Notes: a model not told the origin generated them from the sequence alone. 64,000 bases of DNA from Thioalkalivibrio sp. XN8 (GCF_011058255.1 NZ_JAALFH010000065.1:137098-201097), one strand, 5' to 3'; shown: positions 1 to 11,084, numbered from the stretch's first letter. Program-made: numbers and translations.

Positions 1-278
1 AGGCTGAAGCTGCGGGCGAAGCCGTAGATCTCGGCCGGGTCCCGCATCCGCTCGAACACGCCGACCAGGTCCTTGAGGTCGGCGCCGGCGATGAAGCTGT
101 CCTTGCCCGAGGTGATGACCGCGCCCTTGACCTTGTCGTCGGCCGCCAGCGCGTCGACGGTCTGCTCGAGCTCCTGCATGAACTCCGGCGTCAGCACGTT
201 CATCGGCCGGCCGGGGATGTCGATGACCAGCAGCGCGACGCCGTCCTGGTCCACGGAATACTTGATGGTGTCAGTCAT
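1..278 (-). CDS. 3-hydroxyacyl-CoA dehydrogenase/enoyl-CoA hydratase multifunctional protein, N-terminus (partial)
   Basis: Only the first ~92 codons lie in the window; the gene runs off its left edge. The visible residues form the start of an enoyl-CoA hydratase (crotonase) fold, including the segment [15 protein letters not shown], which is the oxyanion-hole/CoA-binding stretch of FadB/FadJ-type proteins. The start is an ATG at 278, 13 bases after the stop of a thiolase gene on the same strand, which is the classic fadI-fadJ or fadA-fadB pairing. The whole protein would therefore be expected to hydrate trans-2-enoyl-CoA and oxidise the 3-hydroxyacyl-CoA. Whether it also has the C-terminal dehydrogenase domain cannot be seen here; that is inferred from the thiolase neighbour. 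Confidence 0.82.
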   Translation of the reverse strand, partial: MTDTIKYSVDQDGVALLVIDIPGRPMNVLTPEFMQELEQTVDALAADDKVKGAVITSGKDSFIAGADLKDLVGVFERMRDPAEIYGFARSFS

Positions 279-291
279 GGTCGGCGTCCCC

Positions 292-1500
292 TCAGTCGCG
301 CTCGAGAATCGTGGCGGTGCCCATGCCGGCGCCTACGCAGAGGTTCACCAGCCCGGTCGCCAGGTCGCGCCGCTCCATCTCGTCGAGCAGCGTGCCCATC
401 ACCATCGCGCCGGTGGCCCCGAGCGGATGGCCGAGTGCGATCGCGCCCCCGTTGACGTTGATCTGCTCGTGCGGCACCTCGAGCTGCTGCATGTAGCGCA
501 GCACCACGGAGGCGAAGGCCTCGTTCAGCTCGAACAGGTCGATGTCGCTGCGCTTCATCTTCGCCCGCTCCAGCGCCTTCAGCGCCGAGGGCGCCGGACC
601 CGTCAGCATGATGGTCGGCTCGCTGCCCACCGAGGCGAAGGCCCGCACCCGGGCGCGCGGCTCCAGGCCGAGGTGCTCGGCCATCGGCTTGCTGGCGACC
701 AGCACGGCGGCGGCGCCGTCCACGATGCCGCTGGAGTTGCCGCCGGTGTGCACATGATTGATCCGCTCCACGTCCGGGTAGCGCTGCAGCGCCACGGCGT
801 CGAAGCCGGCCTGCTGGCCGGGAATCTCGAAGGCAGCCTTCAGCCCGGCCAGGCCCTCGAGCGTGGTGTCGGGCCGCATGTGCTCGTCGTGGTCCAGCAC
901 CACCTGGCCGAGGCGATCGCGCACCGGCATGACGGACTGGGCGAAGCGGCCGCCCTGCCAGGCCGCGGCGGCCCGGCGCTGGCTCTCCAGCGCGTAGGCG
1001 TCGCAATCCTCGCGGCTGATGCCGTAGCGCGTGGCGATCAGGTCGGCGCTGATGCCCTGCGGCACGAAGTGGGTATGCCACGCCACCTGCGGGTCGGTGG
1101 CCATGGCGCCGCCGTCCGAGCCCATCGGGATGCGCGACATCGACTCCACGCCGCCGGCGACCACCAGGTCGGCCTGGCCCGACATGACCAGCGCGGCCGC
1201 GGTGTTCACGGCCTCCAGCCCCGAGGCGCAGAAGCGGTTGATCTGCTTGCCCGGCACGCCCTCGTCGTAGCCGGCGTTGAGCGCCGCCACGCGGGCGATG
1301 TTTGCGCCCTGCTCGCCGACCGGGGCGACGCAGCCCATGATGACGTCCTCGACGAAGGCGGTGTCGAGCTGGTTGCGGTCCCGCAGGGCCTGCAGGACCT
1401 GGGTGAGCAATTCGATCGGCGTGATCCCGTGCAGGGCGCCGCTGGGCTTGCCGCGGCCGCGCGGCGTGCGCACGTGGTCGAGGATGTAGGCGTCGGTCAT
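292..1500 (-). CDS. acetyl-CoA C-acyltransferase (thiolase)
   Basis: A 402-aa thiolase, the usual family length. The nucleophilic cysteine lies in [17 protein letters not shown] (Cys91), the catalytic histidine motif in [16 protein letters not shown], and the second catalytic cysteine in the C-terminal [17 protein letters not shown]. It cleaves 3-ketoacyl-CoA to acetyl-CoA and a shortened acyl-CoA in the cytoplasm. It precedes the multifunctional hydratase/dehydrogenase gene by 13 bases, so the two form a beta-oxidation operon. The start at 1500 gives [15 protein letters not shown], the standard thiolase N-terminus; the reading frame stays open far upstream but that part is antisense to murI. 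The long-chain or broad-range specificity is not decided by the sequence. Confidence 0.93.
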   Translation of the reverse strand: MTDAYILDHVRTPRGRGKPSGALHGITPIELLTQVLQALRDRNQLDTAFVEDVIMGCVAPVGEQGANIARVAALNAGYDEGVPGKQINRFCASGLEAVNTAAALVMSGQADLVVAGGVESMSRIPMGSDGGAMATDPQVAWHTHFVPQGISADLIATRYGISREDCDAYALESQRRAAAAWQGGRFAQSVMPVRDRLGQVVLDHDEHMRPDTTLEGLAGLKAAFEIPGQQAGFDAVALQRYPDVERINHVHTGGNSSGIVDGAAAVLVASKPMAEHLGLEPRARVRAFASVGSEPTIMLTGPAPSALKALERAKMKRSDIDLFELNEAFASVVLRYMQQLEVPHEQINVNGGAIALGHPLGATGAMVMGTLLDEMERRDLATGLVNLCVGAGMGTATILERD

Positions 1501-1617
1501 GACTCGCTGTCCCGTGTGGTGGGCGCCGACGCACGCGACCTCGGGATCGCGCCGCAGGCGACTGGGCGATGGGCTGAGCCGCAGACCCATGGAGTCATAC
1601 GGCCGTTTGACTCGCCC

Positions 1618-1623
1618 ATTATA
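1618..1623 (-). promoter_or_regulatory. candidate sigma-70 -10 box for the thiolase operon
   Basis: On the minus strand this reads TATAAT, an exact -10 hexamer, about 118 bases before the thiolase ATG in the 225-base divergent gap shared with murI. The -35 region is poor, so this is a weak call resting on the hexamer and its location. Nothing else is recognisable in the gap (1501-1725). Confidence 0.35.
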
Positions 1624-1725
1624 GACACGGAGGCCGCCGGCCCGCAGGCCCCTTGCCGGCGCCTGCCCGAGGTTGCCCGGCCTCGACGCGAAGGGTAACT
1701 TTGAGTGTTTCGGCGGGAGGTCATC

Positions 1726-2523
1726 TTGCGGATCGGCGTCTTCGATTCCGGCCTCGGCGGGCTGTCGGTGTTGCGCGAGATCCGGCGTGAAATGCCCGCC
1801 GCCTCGCTTCATTACGTCGCCGACTCGGCCTGGGTCCCCTACGGCCCGCGCGGCGAGGCGTTCATCCAGCGCCGCTCCCTGGCGCTGGCGGGGTTCCTCG
1901 TCGAGCACGGCGCCGACGTCGTCGTGGTGGCCTGCAACACGGCGACGGCGGCTGCGGTGCCGTTGTTGCGGCAGTCGCTCGGCCTGCCCATCGTCGGCAT
2001 GGAGCCCGCGGTCAAACCGGCCACGGCCGCCTCCCGGAACGGCCGGGTCGGCGTGCTGGCCACCGTCGGGACGCTGCAGAGCGCCCGCTTCGCGGCCCTG
2101 CTCGACCAGTTCAGCAGCAATATCGAGGTGCTCACCCGGGCCTGCCCCGGGCTGGTCGAGCAGGTCGAGGCCGCCGCGCTGGACACGCCGCGCACCCGCG
2201 CGCTGGTGGAGCAGTACACCGCGCCCCTGCTGCGGGCCGGCATCGACACGCTGGTGCTCGGCTGCACGCACTTCGTCTTCCTCCGGCCCCTGATCGAGGC
2301 CGTGGCCGGGCCGGAGGTCACGGTGATCGACACCGGCGCCGCCGTGGCGCGCCAGGTGCGGCTGGTGGCCGGCTGCCTGGAGGGGGCCGGCGACCGGGCC
2401 GGCGGCGTCGAGTTCTGGACCAGCGGCGACGCCGAACACCTGGCCGCACCGCTGAACGCATTGTGGGGCGAGCGCGTCGCGCTCAACAGCCTCCCCGGCG
2501 AGTACGTCGGGCAGAGCGCCTGA
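1726..2523 (+). CDS. murI: glutamate racemase
   Basis: A 265-aa cofactor-independent racemase that makes D-glutamate for peptidoglycan. The two catalytic cysteines are visible in [10 protein letters not shown] (Cys70) and LGCTHFVFL (Cys180, next to His182), and the N-terminal motif [17 protein letters not shown] carries the conserved Asp-Ser. I start it at the TTG at 1726: a GGGAGG ribosome binding site ends 5 bases before it, and this gives the canonical N-terminus MRIGVFDSG. The reading frame is open 21 bases further upstream. The gene is alone on its strand between the thiolase operon and the convergent yjgR. Confidence 0.95.
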   Translation: MRIGVFDSGLGGLSVLREIRREMPAASLHYVADSAWVPYGPRGEAFIQRRSLALAGFLVEHGADVVVVACNTATAAAVPLLRQSLGLPIVGMEPAVKPATAASRNGRVGVLATVGTLQSARFAALLDQFSSNIEVLTRACPGLVEQVEAAALDTPRTRALVEQYTAPLLRAGIDTLVLGCTHFVFLRPLIEAVAGPEVTVIDTGAAVARQVRLVAGCLEGAGDRAGGVEFWTSGDAEHLAAPLNALWGERVALNSLPGEYVGQSA

Positions 2524-2533
2524 GCCGGAGCCC

Positions 2534-4033
2534 TCAGCGGCCCTTGCTGAGCGAGCCGAGCAGCCCCCGCAGCAGCGAGCGGCCGAGGCTGCGGCCCAGC
2601 TGGCTGCTCATGCTGCGCACCGCACTCTTGGTCGCCGCTTCCACGTAACCCTGGCGGCTGCTCCGCCGGGGCTGCCGGGCCTTTTCCGCCTTCGCCGCGG
2701 CCTCGGCCGCGGCCCGCTCGGCGGCCGCCTGCTCCGCTGCCGCCGCTGCCTGCTCGGCCCGCGCCGACAGGATCTCGTAGGCCGACTCGCGATTCACCGC
2801 CTGGTCATAGAGCCCGCCGACCGGGCTCCGGCTGCGGACCACCGCCCGCTCCTCCTCGGTGATCGGCCCGATGCGGGAGCAGGGCGGACGGACCAGGCAG
2901 CGCTGGACCACGCCCGGCACGCCCTTCGCTTCCAGCACCGAGACCAGCGCCTCGCCCACGCCCAGCTGGGTGATGGCCGTCTCAGTATCCAGCGCCGGGT
3001 TCTGGCGGAAAGTCGTTGCCGCCGCGCGCACCGCCTTCTGGTCGCGCGGCGTAAAGGCGCGCAGGGCATGCTGGACGCGATTACCCAGCTGGCCCAGCAC
3101 CGGGTCGGGCAGGTCGAGCGGGCTCTGGGTGACGAACCAGACCCCGACGCCCTTGGAGCGGACCAGCCGCACCACCTGCTCGACCTTGTCGACCAGGGCC
3201 GGCGGCGCGTGATCGAACAGCAGGTGGGCCTCGTCGAAGAAGAACACCAGCTTCGGCAGCGGCGGGTCGCCCACCTCCGGCAGCTGCTCGAACAGCTCGG
3301 CCAGCAGCCACAGCAGGCAGGTGGCGTAGACCCGCGGCGAGTGGAACAGCTCGCGCGCGTCCAGCACGTTGATGATCCCCCGGCCCGACAGGTCGGTCCG
3401 CATCAGGTCCTCGAGCTTGAGCGCCGGCTCGCCGAAGAAGGCGTCGCCGCCCTGGGACTCCAGCGCCAGCAGGCGGCGCTGGATGGCGCCGATGGACGCA
3501 CCGGTGATACGGCCAAAGCGCGTCGAGATTTCTTTCTGGTGTTCGGCCGCGTAATTCAGCAGCGCGCGCAGGTCCGGGATGTCGAGCAGCAGCAGCCCCT
3601 CCTCGTCCGCCAGGCGGAACACCACCTGCAACACGCCCTCCTGGGTGTCGTTCAGCTCCAGCAGACGGCCCAGCAGCATCGGCCCCATCTCGGAGACGGT
3701 GGTGCGCAGGTGATGGCCGCCCTTGCCGAACACGTCCCAGAACACGACCGGCGAGGCGGCCAGCACCGGCGGCGCCATGCCGATGGTCGCCACGCGCTCG
3801 TCGATTTTCGGGTGCGGCTTGCCGGCCTGCGACAGTCCCGCCAGGTCGCCCTTGACGTCGGCCAGGAACACCGGCACGCCGCGGGCCGAGAAGGCCTCGG
3901 CCAGCACCTGGAGGGAAACCGTCTTGCCGGTGCCGGTGGCGCCGGCGATCAGGCCGTGGCGGTTCGCGTAACGGGGGTCCAGCGCGACCTGCGTGCCGCC
4001 GCCGCCCCCGATCAGGATGTGCTCGATAGTCAA
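2534..4033 (-). CDS. yjgR: YjgR-family (DUF853) HerA-like ATPase
   Basis: A 499-aa P-loop ATPase of the DUF853/YjgR type, related to HerA/FtsK-like DNA pumps. The Walker A motif GATGTGKT is near residue 30 and a Walker B-like [11 protein letters not shown] near residue 265; a long Ala/Glu-rich, probably coiled-coil stretch (about residues 425-465) precedes a basic Ser/Arg-rich tail ending in LGSLSKGR. The biological role of the family is not established. The start is a TTG that overlaps the stop of the upstream MFS gene by four bases (TTGA), so translation is probably coupled. It is the last gene of a tyrA-MFS-yjgR operon and ends 10 bases from the convergent murI. Confidence 0.85.
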   Translation of the reverse strand: MTIEHILIGGGGGTQVALDPRYANRHGLIAGATGTGKTVSLQVLAEAFSARGVPVFLADVKGDLAGLSQAGKPHPKIDERVATIGMAPPVLAASPVVFWDVFGKGGHHLRTTVSEMGPMLLGRLLELNDTQEGVLQVVFRLADEEGLLLLDIPDLRALLNYAAEHQKEISTRFGRITGASIGAIQRRLLALESQGGDAFFGEPALKLEDLMRTDLSGRGIINVLDARELFHSPRVYATCLLWLLAELFEQLPEVGDPPLPKLVFFFDEAHLLFDHAPPALVDKVEQVVRLVRSKGVGVWFVTQSPLDLPDPVLGQLGNRVQHALRAFTPRDQKAVRAAATTFRQNPALDTETAITQLGVGEALVSVLEAKGVPGVVQRCLVRPPCSRIGPITEEERAVVRSRSPVGGLYDQAVNRESAYEILSARAEQAAAAAEQAAAERAAAEAAAKAEKARQPRRSSRQGYVEAATKSAVRSMSSQLGRSLGRSLLRGLLGSLSKGR

Positions 4034-5355
4034 CTCGCTGGCTCCTCTCGCGTCACTTCATCCAGGCGGCCGGCGCCCGCGGCGCCGGCCAGGGCAACCA
4101 GGCCCAGCAGGCCGATGGTCGGGGCGATGCCGATCACGCCGGCAACGATACCGAACACGCCGCCGGCCAGCAGCACCGCGCCGATGGCCGTGTTGCTCAC
4201 CGCCACGTAGGTGGCCCGGGTCTCCATCGTCGCCATGTCCACCAGGTAGGTCTTGCGGCCGATGCGCACGCCGGCGTGCGCGATGCCGATCAGGAAAAAG
4301 GCCCCGACCACGACGATGCCGGCGGGCAGGATGGGGGCCCCGGCCATGTGCCAACCCGCCACCGCCAGGCTCAGCACGCCGGCGAACACGGCGGCGAGGC
4401 GCAGCACGTCGCGGCTCGAGCGGTCGGCCATCCGGCCCCAGAACCCGGAGCTGACCGTGGCCGCGACCCCCGCGGCGACCAGCAGGGCGCCCAGCCCGCC
4501 GAGGCCCGTATCGGACGCTTCGCGGGCCAGGGCGGCGTAGAACGGCACCAGCAGGGCGGTGGACACCAGCAGGGCCCGGGTGATGACGAAACGCCGGAAC
4601 GGCGCGTCCGTGCGCAGGATCGCCAGGCTGCGCAGGGCATCGCGCCCGGCGTTCCCGCCGCCGGCGGTAGCGCCGGGCGCCTCCCGCAGGCCGGCAAAGA
4701 AGGCAGCCGCCAGCAGCCAGAGGCCGGCGGCGAGCAGCAGCAGCCCGGCCGCCCCGGCCGCGCCGCCGGCGCCGCCCCGCCACTGCAGCCAGGCGCCCAC
4801 CGCCACCGTGACGAGGCCGGCCGCCGCGGTGGCGTAGCCCGTGAGCGTGCCCCGGCGCGTTTTCGACACCGTCTTGCCCATCACGTCCTTGGCCGCGACG
4901 GAGCCGACGCCGCGCGCCAGGCTGAACACCGCCAGCAGGCCGACCACCGCCCAGCCGGCCGCAGCACCTTCGAGCAGCAGCGCGGCTGCCGCCATCGCGG
5001 CGACGCACAGGGCCTGCGCCACCGCGCCGCCGACCCAGAACCACTTGCGCACCGCGCGGGCGCGGATCGCCGCCGCCACGAACAGCTGCGGCAACAACAC
5101 CAGCGACTCGCGCAGCGGCACCAGCAGGCCGATAAAGAACGCCGGTGCGCCCGCCGCCGCCAGCAACCAGGGCAATACCAGCTTGGCGCTCGCCAGCTCG
5201 TCGCCGATCTTGTTGCACACGTAGGCGCCGAGCTGCAGGAAAAAATTCACCGGCTGGTCGTTGCAGGCCGCGTCCGGGATGTCCCGGCAGACCCGTGCGT
5301 CCTCGTCGCCGGTGACGAGGTCGTACAGTGAGCCGGCGAGTTCCGCTCGCCTCAC
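4030..5355 (-). CDS. MFS transporter
   Basis: A 441-aa integral membrane protein of the major facilitator superfamily with about twelve hydrophobic segments and the cytoplasmic loop motif [16 protein letters not shown] between helices of the second half. The substrate cannot be told from sequence. I start it at a GTG (5355): it overlaps the tyrA stop as GTGA and has a GAGGGG ribosome binding site five bases ahead. An in-frame ATG exists 24 bases upstream within tyrA but lacks this arrangement. The N-terminus [26 protein letters not shown] is unusually hydrophilic and contains cysteines before the first helix. Confidence 0.82.
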   Translation of the reverse strand: MRRAELAGSLYDLVTGDEDARVCRDIPDAACNDQPVNFFLQLGAYVCNKIGDELASAKLVLPWLLAAAGAPAFFIGLLVPLRESLVLLPQLFVAAAIRARAVRKWFWVGGAVAQALCVAAMAAAALLLEGAAAGWAVVGLLAVFSLARGVGSVAAKDVMGKTVSKTRRGTLTGYATAAAGLVTVAVGAWLQWRGGAGGAAGAAGLLLLAAGLWLLAAAFFAGLREAPGATAGGGNAGRDALRSLAILRTDAPFRRFVITRALLVSTALLVPFYAALAREASDTGLGGLGALLVAAGVAATVSSGFWGRMADRSSRDVLRLAAVFAGVLSLAVAGWHMAGAPILPAGIVVVGAFFLIGIAHAGVRIGRKTYLVDMATMETRATYVAVSNTAIGAVLLAGGVFGIVAGVIGIAPTIGLLGLVALAGAAGAGRLDEVTREEPAS

Positions 5356-6458
5356 CCGGACCCCTCGGCCAGGTAACATGCGCCCGTCCGCATCAGGGCC
5401 GTGAAGCCGGCCGCGTCACCCGCGGCCACGGCCTGCTCCACCCGGGCCGCCGCCGCCGCCAGGGCCGCCACCGGCTCGTGGCCGTGGGGATTGAGCGACT
5501 GGATTTCGAAGTAGAGCTCCGGGTTTTCCGCCGCCACCCGCGTAGCCACCTTGAGCTGCGCGCCGAAGGTCGTGCTGGCGAAGCCCGCCAGCTCGTCGAT
5601 CGGCCGCCCGCTGGCCGCCAGGGCGGTGAAGAAGGCGATGTTCGCCGCGTGCGACAGGCCGAGCACCCAGGCCACCAGCCGGTCGTGCTGCTCTAGCGTC
5701 ATCTCGGCCAGGCTCGCCGAGGTCTGTTCGAACAGGGCCCGCGCCTGGCCGAGCGCCGCGGGCGCGCCGATGTCGACCAGGATCACGTGCCGCCCGGCGA
5801 GCAGCCGGACGTCGGGCCCGAACATCGGGTGGATCGAGGCGACGGCGATCCCGGCCTCGCGCAGGCGGTGCAGGGCCGCGGCCACCGGCGCCTTGATGGA
5901 GCCGATCTCGATGACCAGGCCGCTCGGCTGCAGCACCGCGAGCTCCTCCAGGATGGCGGCCGTGGCCGCCAGCGGCGCCGCGACGACCACCAGTTCGGCA
6001 GTGCGCGCGGGCCCGCGCCAGTCTTCGTGCCAGGGAAGTCCCGCGACCTCGCCCGCGGGGTCGGACACGCCTACGTCCCAGCCCTGCGTGGCGAGGAAGG
6101 AAGTGAACCAGCGTCCCATGCGGCCGGCGCCGCCGATGACCAGCGCGCTGCGCCCGGCGCCGGCGCCCAGCGCGACCAGCCGGTCCCGCTCCTGGGTGGT
6201 GAGCGAGGCTTCGATCATGGCGCCCACCAGGCGTTCCCCCAGGTCCGGGTCCAGCCCGCGGCCGGCGGCTCGGGCGCGCGCCTGCTGGCGCACCTCGTGC
6301 TCGCGGGTGAAATCGCGCGTCGGCTGGCGCGAGCGTCGCTTCAGGCGACCGATCTCCGCCACGATCTCCTGGCGCCGCGCCGCCATGTCGATCAGCTCGC
6401 CGTCGATGCCGTCCAGTTCGGCCCGAAGCCGGGCCAGCGTGGCCTGCGGATCGTCCAA
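5352..6458 (-). CDS. tyrA: bifunctional chorismate mutase / prephenate dehydrogenase (T-protein)
   Basis: A 368-aa fusion for tyrosine synthesis. Residues 1-95 form an AroQ-type chorismate mutase (LRAELDGIDGELIDMAARR, EIGRLKRRSRQPTRDFTRE); residues 104-368 are the NAD-dependent prephenate dehydrogenase with nucleotide-binding LVIGGAGRMGRWF and the SIHPMFGPDV motif whose His210 matches the catalytic histidine of the family. Its length is close to the enterobacterial T-protein (about 373 aa). I choose a TTG at 6458 because a GGGGAGGG site precedes it and the protein then begins MDDPQATLARLRAELD, aligned with the family; the frame extends to 6569 but without family similarity. It heads a translationally coupled operon with an MFS transporter and yjgR. 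Confidence 0.93.
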   Translation of the reverse strand: MDDPQATLARLRAELDGIDGELIDMAARRQEIVAEIGRLKRRSRQPTRDFTREHEVRQQARARAAGRGLDPDLGERLVGAMIEASLTTQERDRLVALGAGAGRSALVIGGAGRMGRWFTSFLATQGWDVGVSDPAGEVAGLPWHEDWRGPARTAELVVVAAPLAATAAILEELAVLQPSGLVIEIGSIKAPVAAALHRLREAGIAVASIHPMFGPDVRLLAGRHVILVDIGAPAALGQARALFEQTSASLAEMTLEQHDRLVAWVLGLSHAANIAFFTALAASGRPIDELAGFASTTFGAQLKVATRVAAENPELYFEIQSLNPHGHEPVAALAAAAARVEQAVAAGDAAGFTALMRTGACYLAEGSG

Positions 6459-6531
6459 AGCCCCTGCCCTCCCCGATATCGTGGTTCGCCAGCATAGCCC
6501 AGCCTGCCGGCGTGAGGCATTATCCGGGTTT

Positions 6532-8241
6532 ATGCGCGTCAGCGAACGTATCGGGCTGGTCGGCCGCATCCTCTGGTGGCGGCTGAACTGGGAGCGGCGG
6601 GACCTCGATTACCGTCCGCCGGGTACGCTCGACCCGCGCTTCATGACCGCCCGGGAGGCGGCGGCCCTGGTGCCGGACGGCGCCTGCTGCCTGTCATCGG
6701 GCATGGCCGGCAACGCACGCTGCTCCACGCTGCTGTGGGCGATCCGCGAGCGCTTCGAGCGCGAGGGCCATCCCCGCGGCCTGACCTGGATCGCGGTCGG
6801 CGGCCAGGGGGGGCGCGGGCGGGCGCCGGGCTCGGTGGAGGAAGTGGGCCTGCCGGGCCTGCTCGAGCGCTTCGTCTCCGGCCATGTCGAAACCACCAAG
6901 GCGATGCTGGCCATGGCCGACGCCGGCCGGCTCGAGCTGCACGTGATGCCGCAGGGAGAAATGTGCTTCGCGCTCGAGGCGCAGGGCCAGGGCGGCGACG
7001 CGATCGAGAGCCGCACCGGCGTCGGCACTTTCCTCGATCCGCGCTGCGGGCGCGGCTCGCCGGTCACGCCGGGCGCGCAGCTGCAGCTGATCGAGCCGGC
7101 GGGCGACAAACTGCGCTACCGGCTGCCGAAGCTGCAGGTGGCCGTGCTGGCCGCGCCCTGGGCCGATGCCGAGGGGAACGTCTACTTCCACGATGCCGCC
7201 ACCATCACGGAGATGCGGGAGGCGGCGCGGGCGGCGCGCGCCAACGGCGGGCGCGTGCTGGTCACGGTGGCCGGCATCATTCCCGCAGACCCGGCGCGCA
7301 TCAGCCTGCCGGCCGAACTGGTGGACGCGATCGCCGTCAATCCCCGCCAGGAGCAGACCATCCTTTCGCCGCAGCAAGGCTTCCTGCCGCTGTTCACGCC
7401 GGACGGCGACGGCGACGACGCGGCCGCGATCGAGAAGCTGCGCTTCATCAACCGCTTCCTCAAGCTGACCCCGGTGCGCGGCCCGATCGAATGCGCGCTG
7501 GCCCGGCTCGGCGCGCACGTGTTCGCGCAGGCGGTACAGCCCCCCGCCGGCGTCAACATCGGCGTCGGCTTCGGCGAGGAGGTCTGTCGCGAGCTCTACC
7601 AGAGCCCGCTCCGGCCCGACCTGACCTTCACTACCGAGACCGGCGTCTACGGCGGCCTGCCGGCGCCCGGCATCTACTTCGGCGCCGCGGTGCACCCCGA
7701 GCGGCTGGAGAGCTCGGCCTGGGTCTTCCGCCACTACCAGGACCATCTCGACGCGACGGTACTCGGCTTCCTCGAGGTCGACGCCACCGGCAACGTCAAC
7801 GTGTCGCGCCGGGGACCGCGCTTCATGGACTACGTCGGGCCCGGCGGCCTGCCCAGCATCACGGCCAGCGCCCGGACCTGCCTGTTCGTCGGCACCTTCA
7901 TGCAGGGTGCGAAGTGGGCGCTCGAGGACGGCCGCATGGTGCTGCAGCAGGCCGGCCGGCCGAAGCTCGTCGACACGGTGTCCGAAGTCACCTTCAGCGG
8001 CCGCGAGGCGCTCAAGGCCGGCAAGCAGGTCTGGTACGTGACCACCGTGGGCGCCTTCCGGCTCGGCGCCGACGGGCTGGTGCTGGAGATCGTCATGCCC
8101 GGCCTGGACGTGGAGCGGGACATTCGCCCGCATTGCGGGCTCCGTTTTGCCTTGCCCGAGGACGGTCCGCAGGTTGCGCCGGCGTCGGTGCTGACTGGAG
8201 AGAACTACCGGCTCACATGGGGCACGGGCGCCGGGGGCTGA
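6532..8241 (+). CDS. family I CoA-transferase (acyl-CoA:acetate/3-ketoacid type)
   Basis: A 569-aa fused alpha/beta CoA-transferase like propionate CoA-transferase and YdiF. The first half has the CoA-binding region (PDGACCLSSGMAGNA near residue 50); the second half has FTTETGVYGGLPAPG, where Glu369 sits at the place of the catalytic glutamate that forms the glutamyl-CoA thioester. The start ATG at 6532 gives MRVSERIGLVGRILWW; the start lies 73 bases from the divergent tyrA. It is followed after 13 bases by a thiamine-diphosphate lyase of the HACL2/ILVBL type, so the transferase probably acts on a CoA ester made or used by that enzyme. The true acyl donor and acceptor are not known. Confidence 0.87.
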   Translation: MRVSERIGLVGRILWWRLNWERRDLDYRPPGTLDPRFMTAREAAALVPDGACCLSSGMAGNARCSTLLWAIRERFEREGHPRGLTWIAVGGQGGRGRAPGSVEEVGLPGLLERFVSGHVETTKAMLAMADAGRLELHVMPQGEMCFALEAQGQGGDAIESRTGVGTFLDPRCGRGSPVTPGAQLQLIEPAGDKLRYRLPKLQVAVLAAPWADAEGNVYFHDAATITEMREAARAARANGGRVLVTVAGIIPADPARISLPAELVDAIAVNPRQEQTILSPQQGFLPLFTPDGDGDDAAAIEKLRFINRFLKLTPVRGPIECALARLGAHVFAQAVQPPAGVNIGVGFGEEVCRELYQSPLRPDLTFTTETGVYGGLPAPGIYFGAAVHPERLESSAWVFRHYQDHLDATVLGFLEVDATGNVNVSRRGPRFMDYVGPGGLPSITASARTCLFVGTFMQGAKWALEDGRMVLQQAGRPKLVDTVSEVTFSGREALKAGKQVWYVTTVGAFRLGADGLVLEIVMPGLDVERDIRPHCGLRFALPEDGPQVAPASVLTGENYRLTWGTGAGG

Positions 8242-8254
8242 GGGGGAAAAGCAG

Positions 8255-9982
8255 ATGAACGGTGGCGCAAGAATCGCGCGGGTGCTGCACGATCGGGGCG
8301 TGCGGGAGATTTTCACCCTGTGCGGGGGCCATATTTCCCCCATCCTGGTCGAGGCCAAGCGCATCGGCATCCGAATCACGGACGTGCGCGACGAGGCCAC
8401 CGCGGTATTCGCCGCCGACGCCCACGCGCGGCTCACCGGCACCCCCGGCGTGGCGGCCGTCACCGCCGGTCCGGGCCTGACCAACACCATCACGCCGCTG
8501 AAGAACGCCCAGCTGGCCCAATCGCCCGTACTCGTGTTCGGCGGGGCCACGGCGACGGCGCTGAAAAAGCGCGGCGCGCTGCAGGACATCGAGCAGATGC
8601 CGCTGATGGCCCCGCATGTGAAATATGCCCGCGCCGTGCGCCGCCTGAAGGACCTGGCGCCGGCGGTGGTCGAAGCGCTCGAGGCCGCCGGGTCCGGCGT
8701 CCCCGGGCCGGCCTTCATCGAGTGCCCCGTGGACCTGCTGTACGACGAGGAGACCATTCGCGGCTGGTATGCGGACAGCATGCCACGCGGCAACAGCCTG
8801 GCCGAGAAGGCCATCCGGACCTATTTGAGCTGGCATACCGACCGCCTGTTCAGCGGCGGCGACAAGCTGCCGCGCCCCGCCGAGCCGGCAGCCCCGGTGA
8901 TGCCGCGGCCAGAGGGCATCCGCGAGATCGCGGCCCGCCTGGCGCAGGCCGAACGGCCGGTGATGGTCTGCGGCAGCCAGGCCATGAACCGGCCCCAGGA
9001 AGCCGAGCAGGTGCGCAACGCCATCGAGCAGCTCGGCGTCCCCGTCTACCTCTCCGGCATGTCCCGCGGCCTGCTGGGCAAGGAGCATCCCTTGCTGTTC
9101 CGCCACCGCCGCCGCGACGCCATCAAGGGCGCCGACCTGGTGATCCTGGCCGGCGTGCCCTGCGATTTCCGTCTCGACTACGGCAAGCAGGTCCGCCGCA
9201 GCGCCCGGCTGGTGTCCTTCAACCTCAGCCGCCGCGACCTCCGGCTCAACCGTCAGCCCGACGACGGCCTGCTCGCCGACCCGGGCATCTGCCTGCGCCA
9301 GCTGGCCGAGGCGATGGACGGGCCGCCCCCCGCGCGTGAAGCCTGGCTCGCGGAGCTGCGCGAGCGCGACGCCGCGCGGGAGGCCGACATCGACCGGAAA
9401 GCCGGCGTGTCCGGGGCGGGCGTCAACCCGCTCCGGCTGTGCCGCGAGATCGATGCGGTGCTGCCCGACGACAGCGTGCTGGTCGCCGACGGCGGTGATT
9501 TCGTCGGCACGGCCTCCTACACGGTGCGGCCGCGCGGCCCGCTGCGCTGGCTGGACCCCGGCGCCTTCGGCACGCTCGGCGTGGGTGGCGGCTTCGCCAT
9601 CGGCGCAGCGCGGGCCCGGCCGTCGAGCGAGATCTGGATTCTCTACGGCGACGGCTCGCTGGGGTACAGCCTGATCGAGTTCGACAGCTACGTGCGCCAC
9701 GGCCTGGCGCCGATCGCCATCGTCGGCAACGACGCCTGCTGGGCGCAGATCGCGCGCGAGCAGGTGAAGATGCTGAAAGACGATGTCGGCGTGCGCCTGG
9801 CGCGCACCGACTACCACCGCGCGGCCGAGGGTCTCGGCGCCGCCGGCCTGGTCATCACCCGCGACGAGGACGTGGCGCCGACGCTGGCGCGCGCCCGCGA
9901 GCTGGCGGCCGGCGGCACGCCGGTGCTGGTCAACGTCCACCTGGCGGAGACCGACTTCCGCGAAGGATCCCTCTCGATCTAG
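8255..9982 (+). CDS. thiamine-diphosphate enzyme of the ILVBL/HACL2 (2-hydroxyacyl-CoA lyase) type
   Basis: A 575-aa ThDP enzyme of the acetolactate synthase superfamily. Glu47 in VRDEATAVFAADA is the cofactor-activating glutamate; GPGLTNTITPLKNAQLAQSP is the Pyr domain core; GDGSLGYSLIEFDSYVRHG with a later VGNDACW is the ThDP-Mg motif. Several stretches (GPLRWLDPGAFGTLGVGGGF near residue 425, TDFREGSLSI at the C-terminus) are those I associate with animal ILVBL, now called 2-hydroxyacyl-CoA lyase 2, rather than with IlvB/IlvI. Such enzymes split 2-hydroxyacyl-CoA into an aldehyde and formyl-CoA. No ilvN-like small subunit follows. It is co-transcribed with the CoA-transferase 13 bases upstream. 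Family assignment is from motif memory, not an alignment. Confidence 0.82.
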   Translation: MNGGARIARVLHDRGVREIFTLCGGHISPILVEAKRIGIRITDVRDEATAVFAADAHARLTGTPGVAAVTAGPGLTNTITPLKNAQLAQSPVLVFGGATATALKKRGALQDIEQMPLMAPHVKYARAVRRLKDLAPAVVEALEAAGSGVPGPAFIECPVDLLYDEETIRGWYADSMPRGNSLAEKAIRTYLSWHTDRLFSGGDKLPRPAEPAAPVMPRPEGIREIAARLAQAERPVMVCGSQAMNRPQEAEQVRNAIEQLGVPVYLSGMSRGLLGKEHPLLFRHRRRDAIKGADLVILAGVPCDFRLDYGKQVRRSARLVSFNLSRRDLRLNRQPDDGLLADPGICLRQLAEAMDGPPPAREAWLAELRERDAAREADIDRKAGVSGAGVNPLRLCREIDAVLPDDSVLVADGGDFVGTASYTVRPRGPLRWLDPGAFGTLGVGGGFAIGAARARPSSEIWILYGDGSLGYSLIEFDSYVRHGLAPIAIVGNDACWAQIAREQVKMLKDDVGVRLARTDYHRAAEGLGAAGLVITRDEDVAPTLARARELAAGGTPVLVNVHLAETDFREGSLSI

Positions 9983-9992
9983 GGCCGGGCGG

Positions 9993-11080
<1,088 letters not shown>

Positions 11081-11084
<4 letters not shown>

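Noticed and set aside
73..1698. 541-codon open frame on the plus strand
   Set aside because: It runs antisense through the thiolase and hydratase genes, is low-complexity in His/Arg/Ala and shows no family motif. GC-rich DNA often keeps such antisense frames open.
5551..6531. N-terminal extension of the CoA-transferase reading frame
   Set aside because: The frame is open back to 5551 but that part is antisense to tyrA and lacks similarity; the ATG at 6532 gives the family N-terminus.
8213..9940. 575-codon minus-strand frame opposite the HACL2-like gene
   Set aside because: Antisense to a gene with intact ThDP motifs; no motif of its own.
8255..9982. Acetolactate synthase (ilvB/ilvI)
   Set aside because: No small-subunit gene follows and the C-terminal motifs fit ILVBL/HACL2 better than IlvB.
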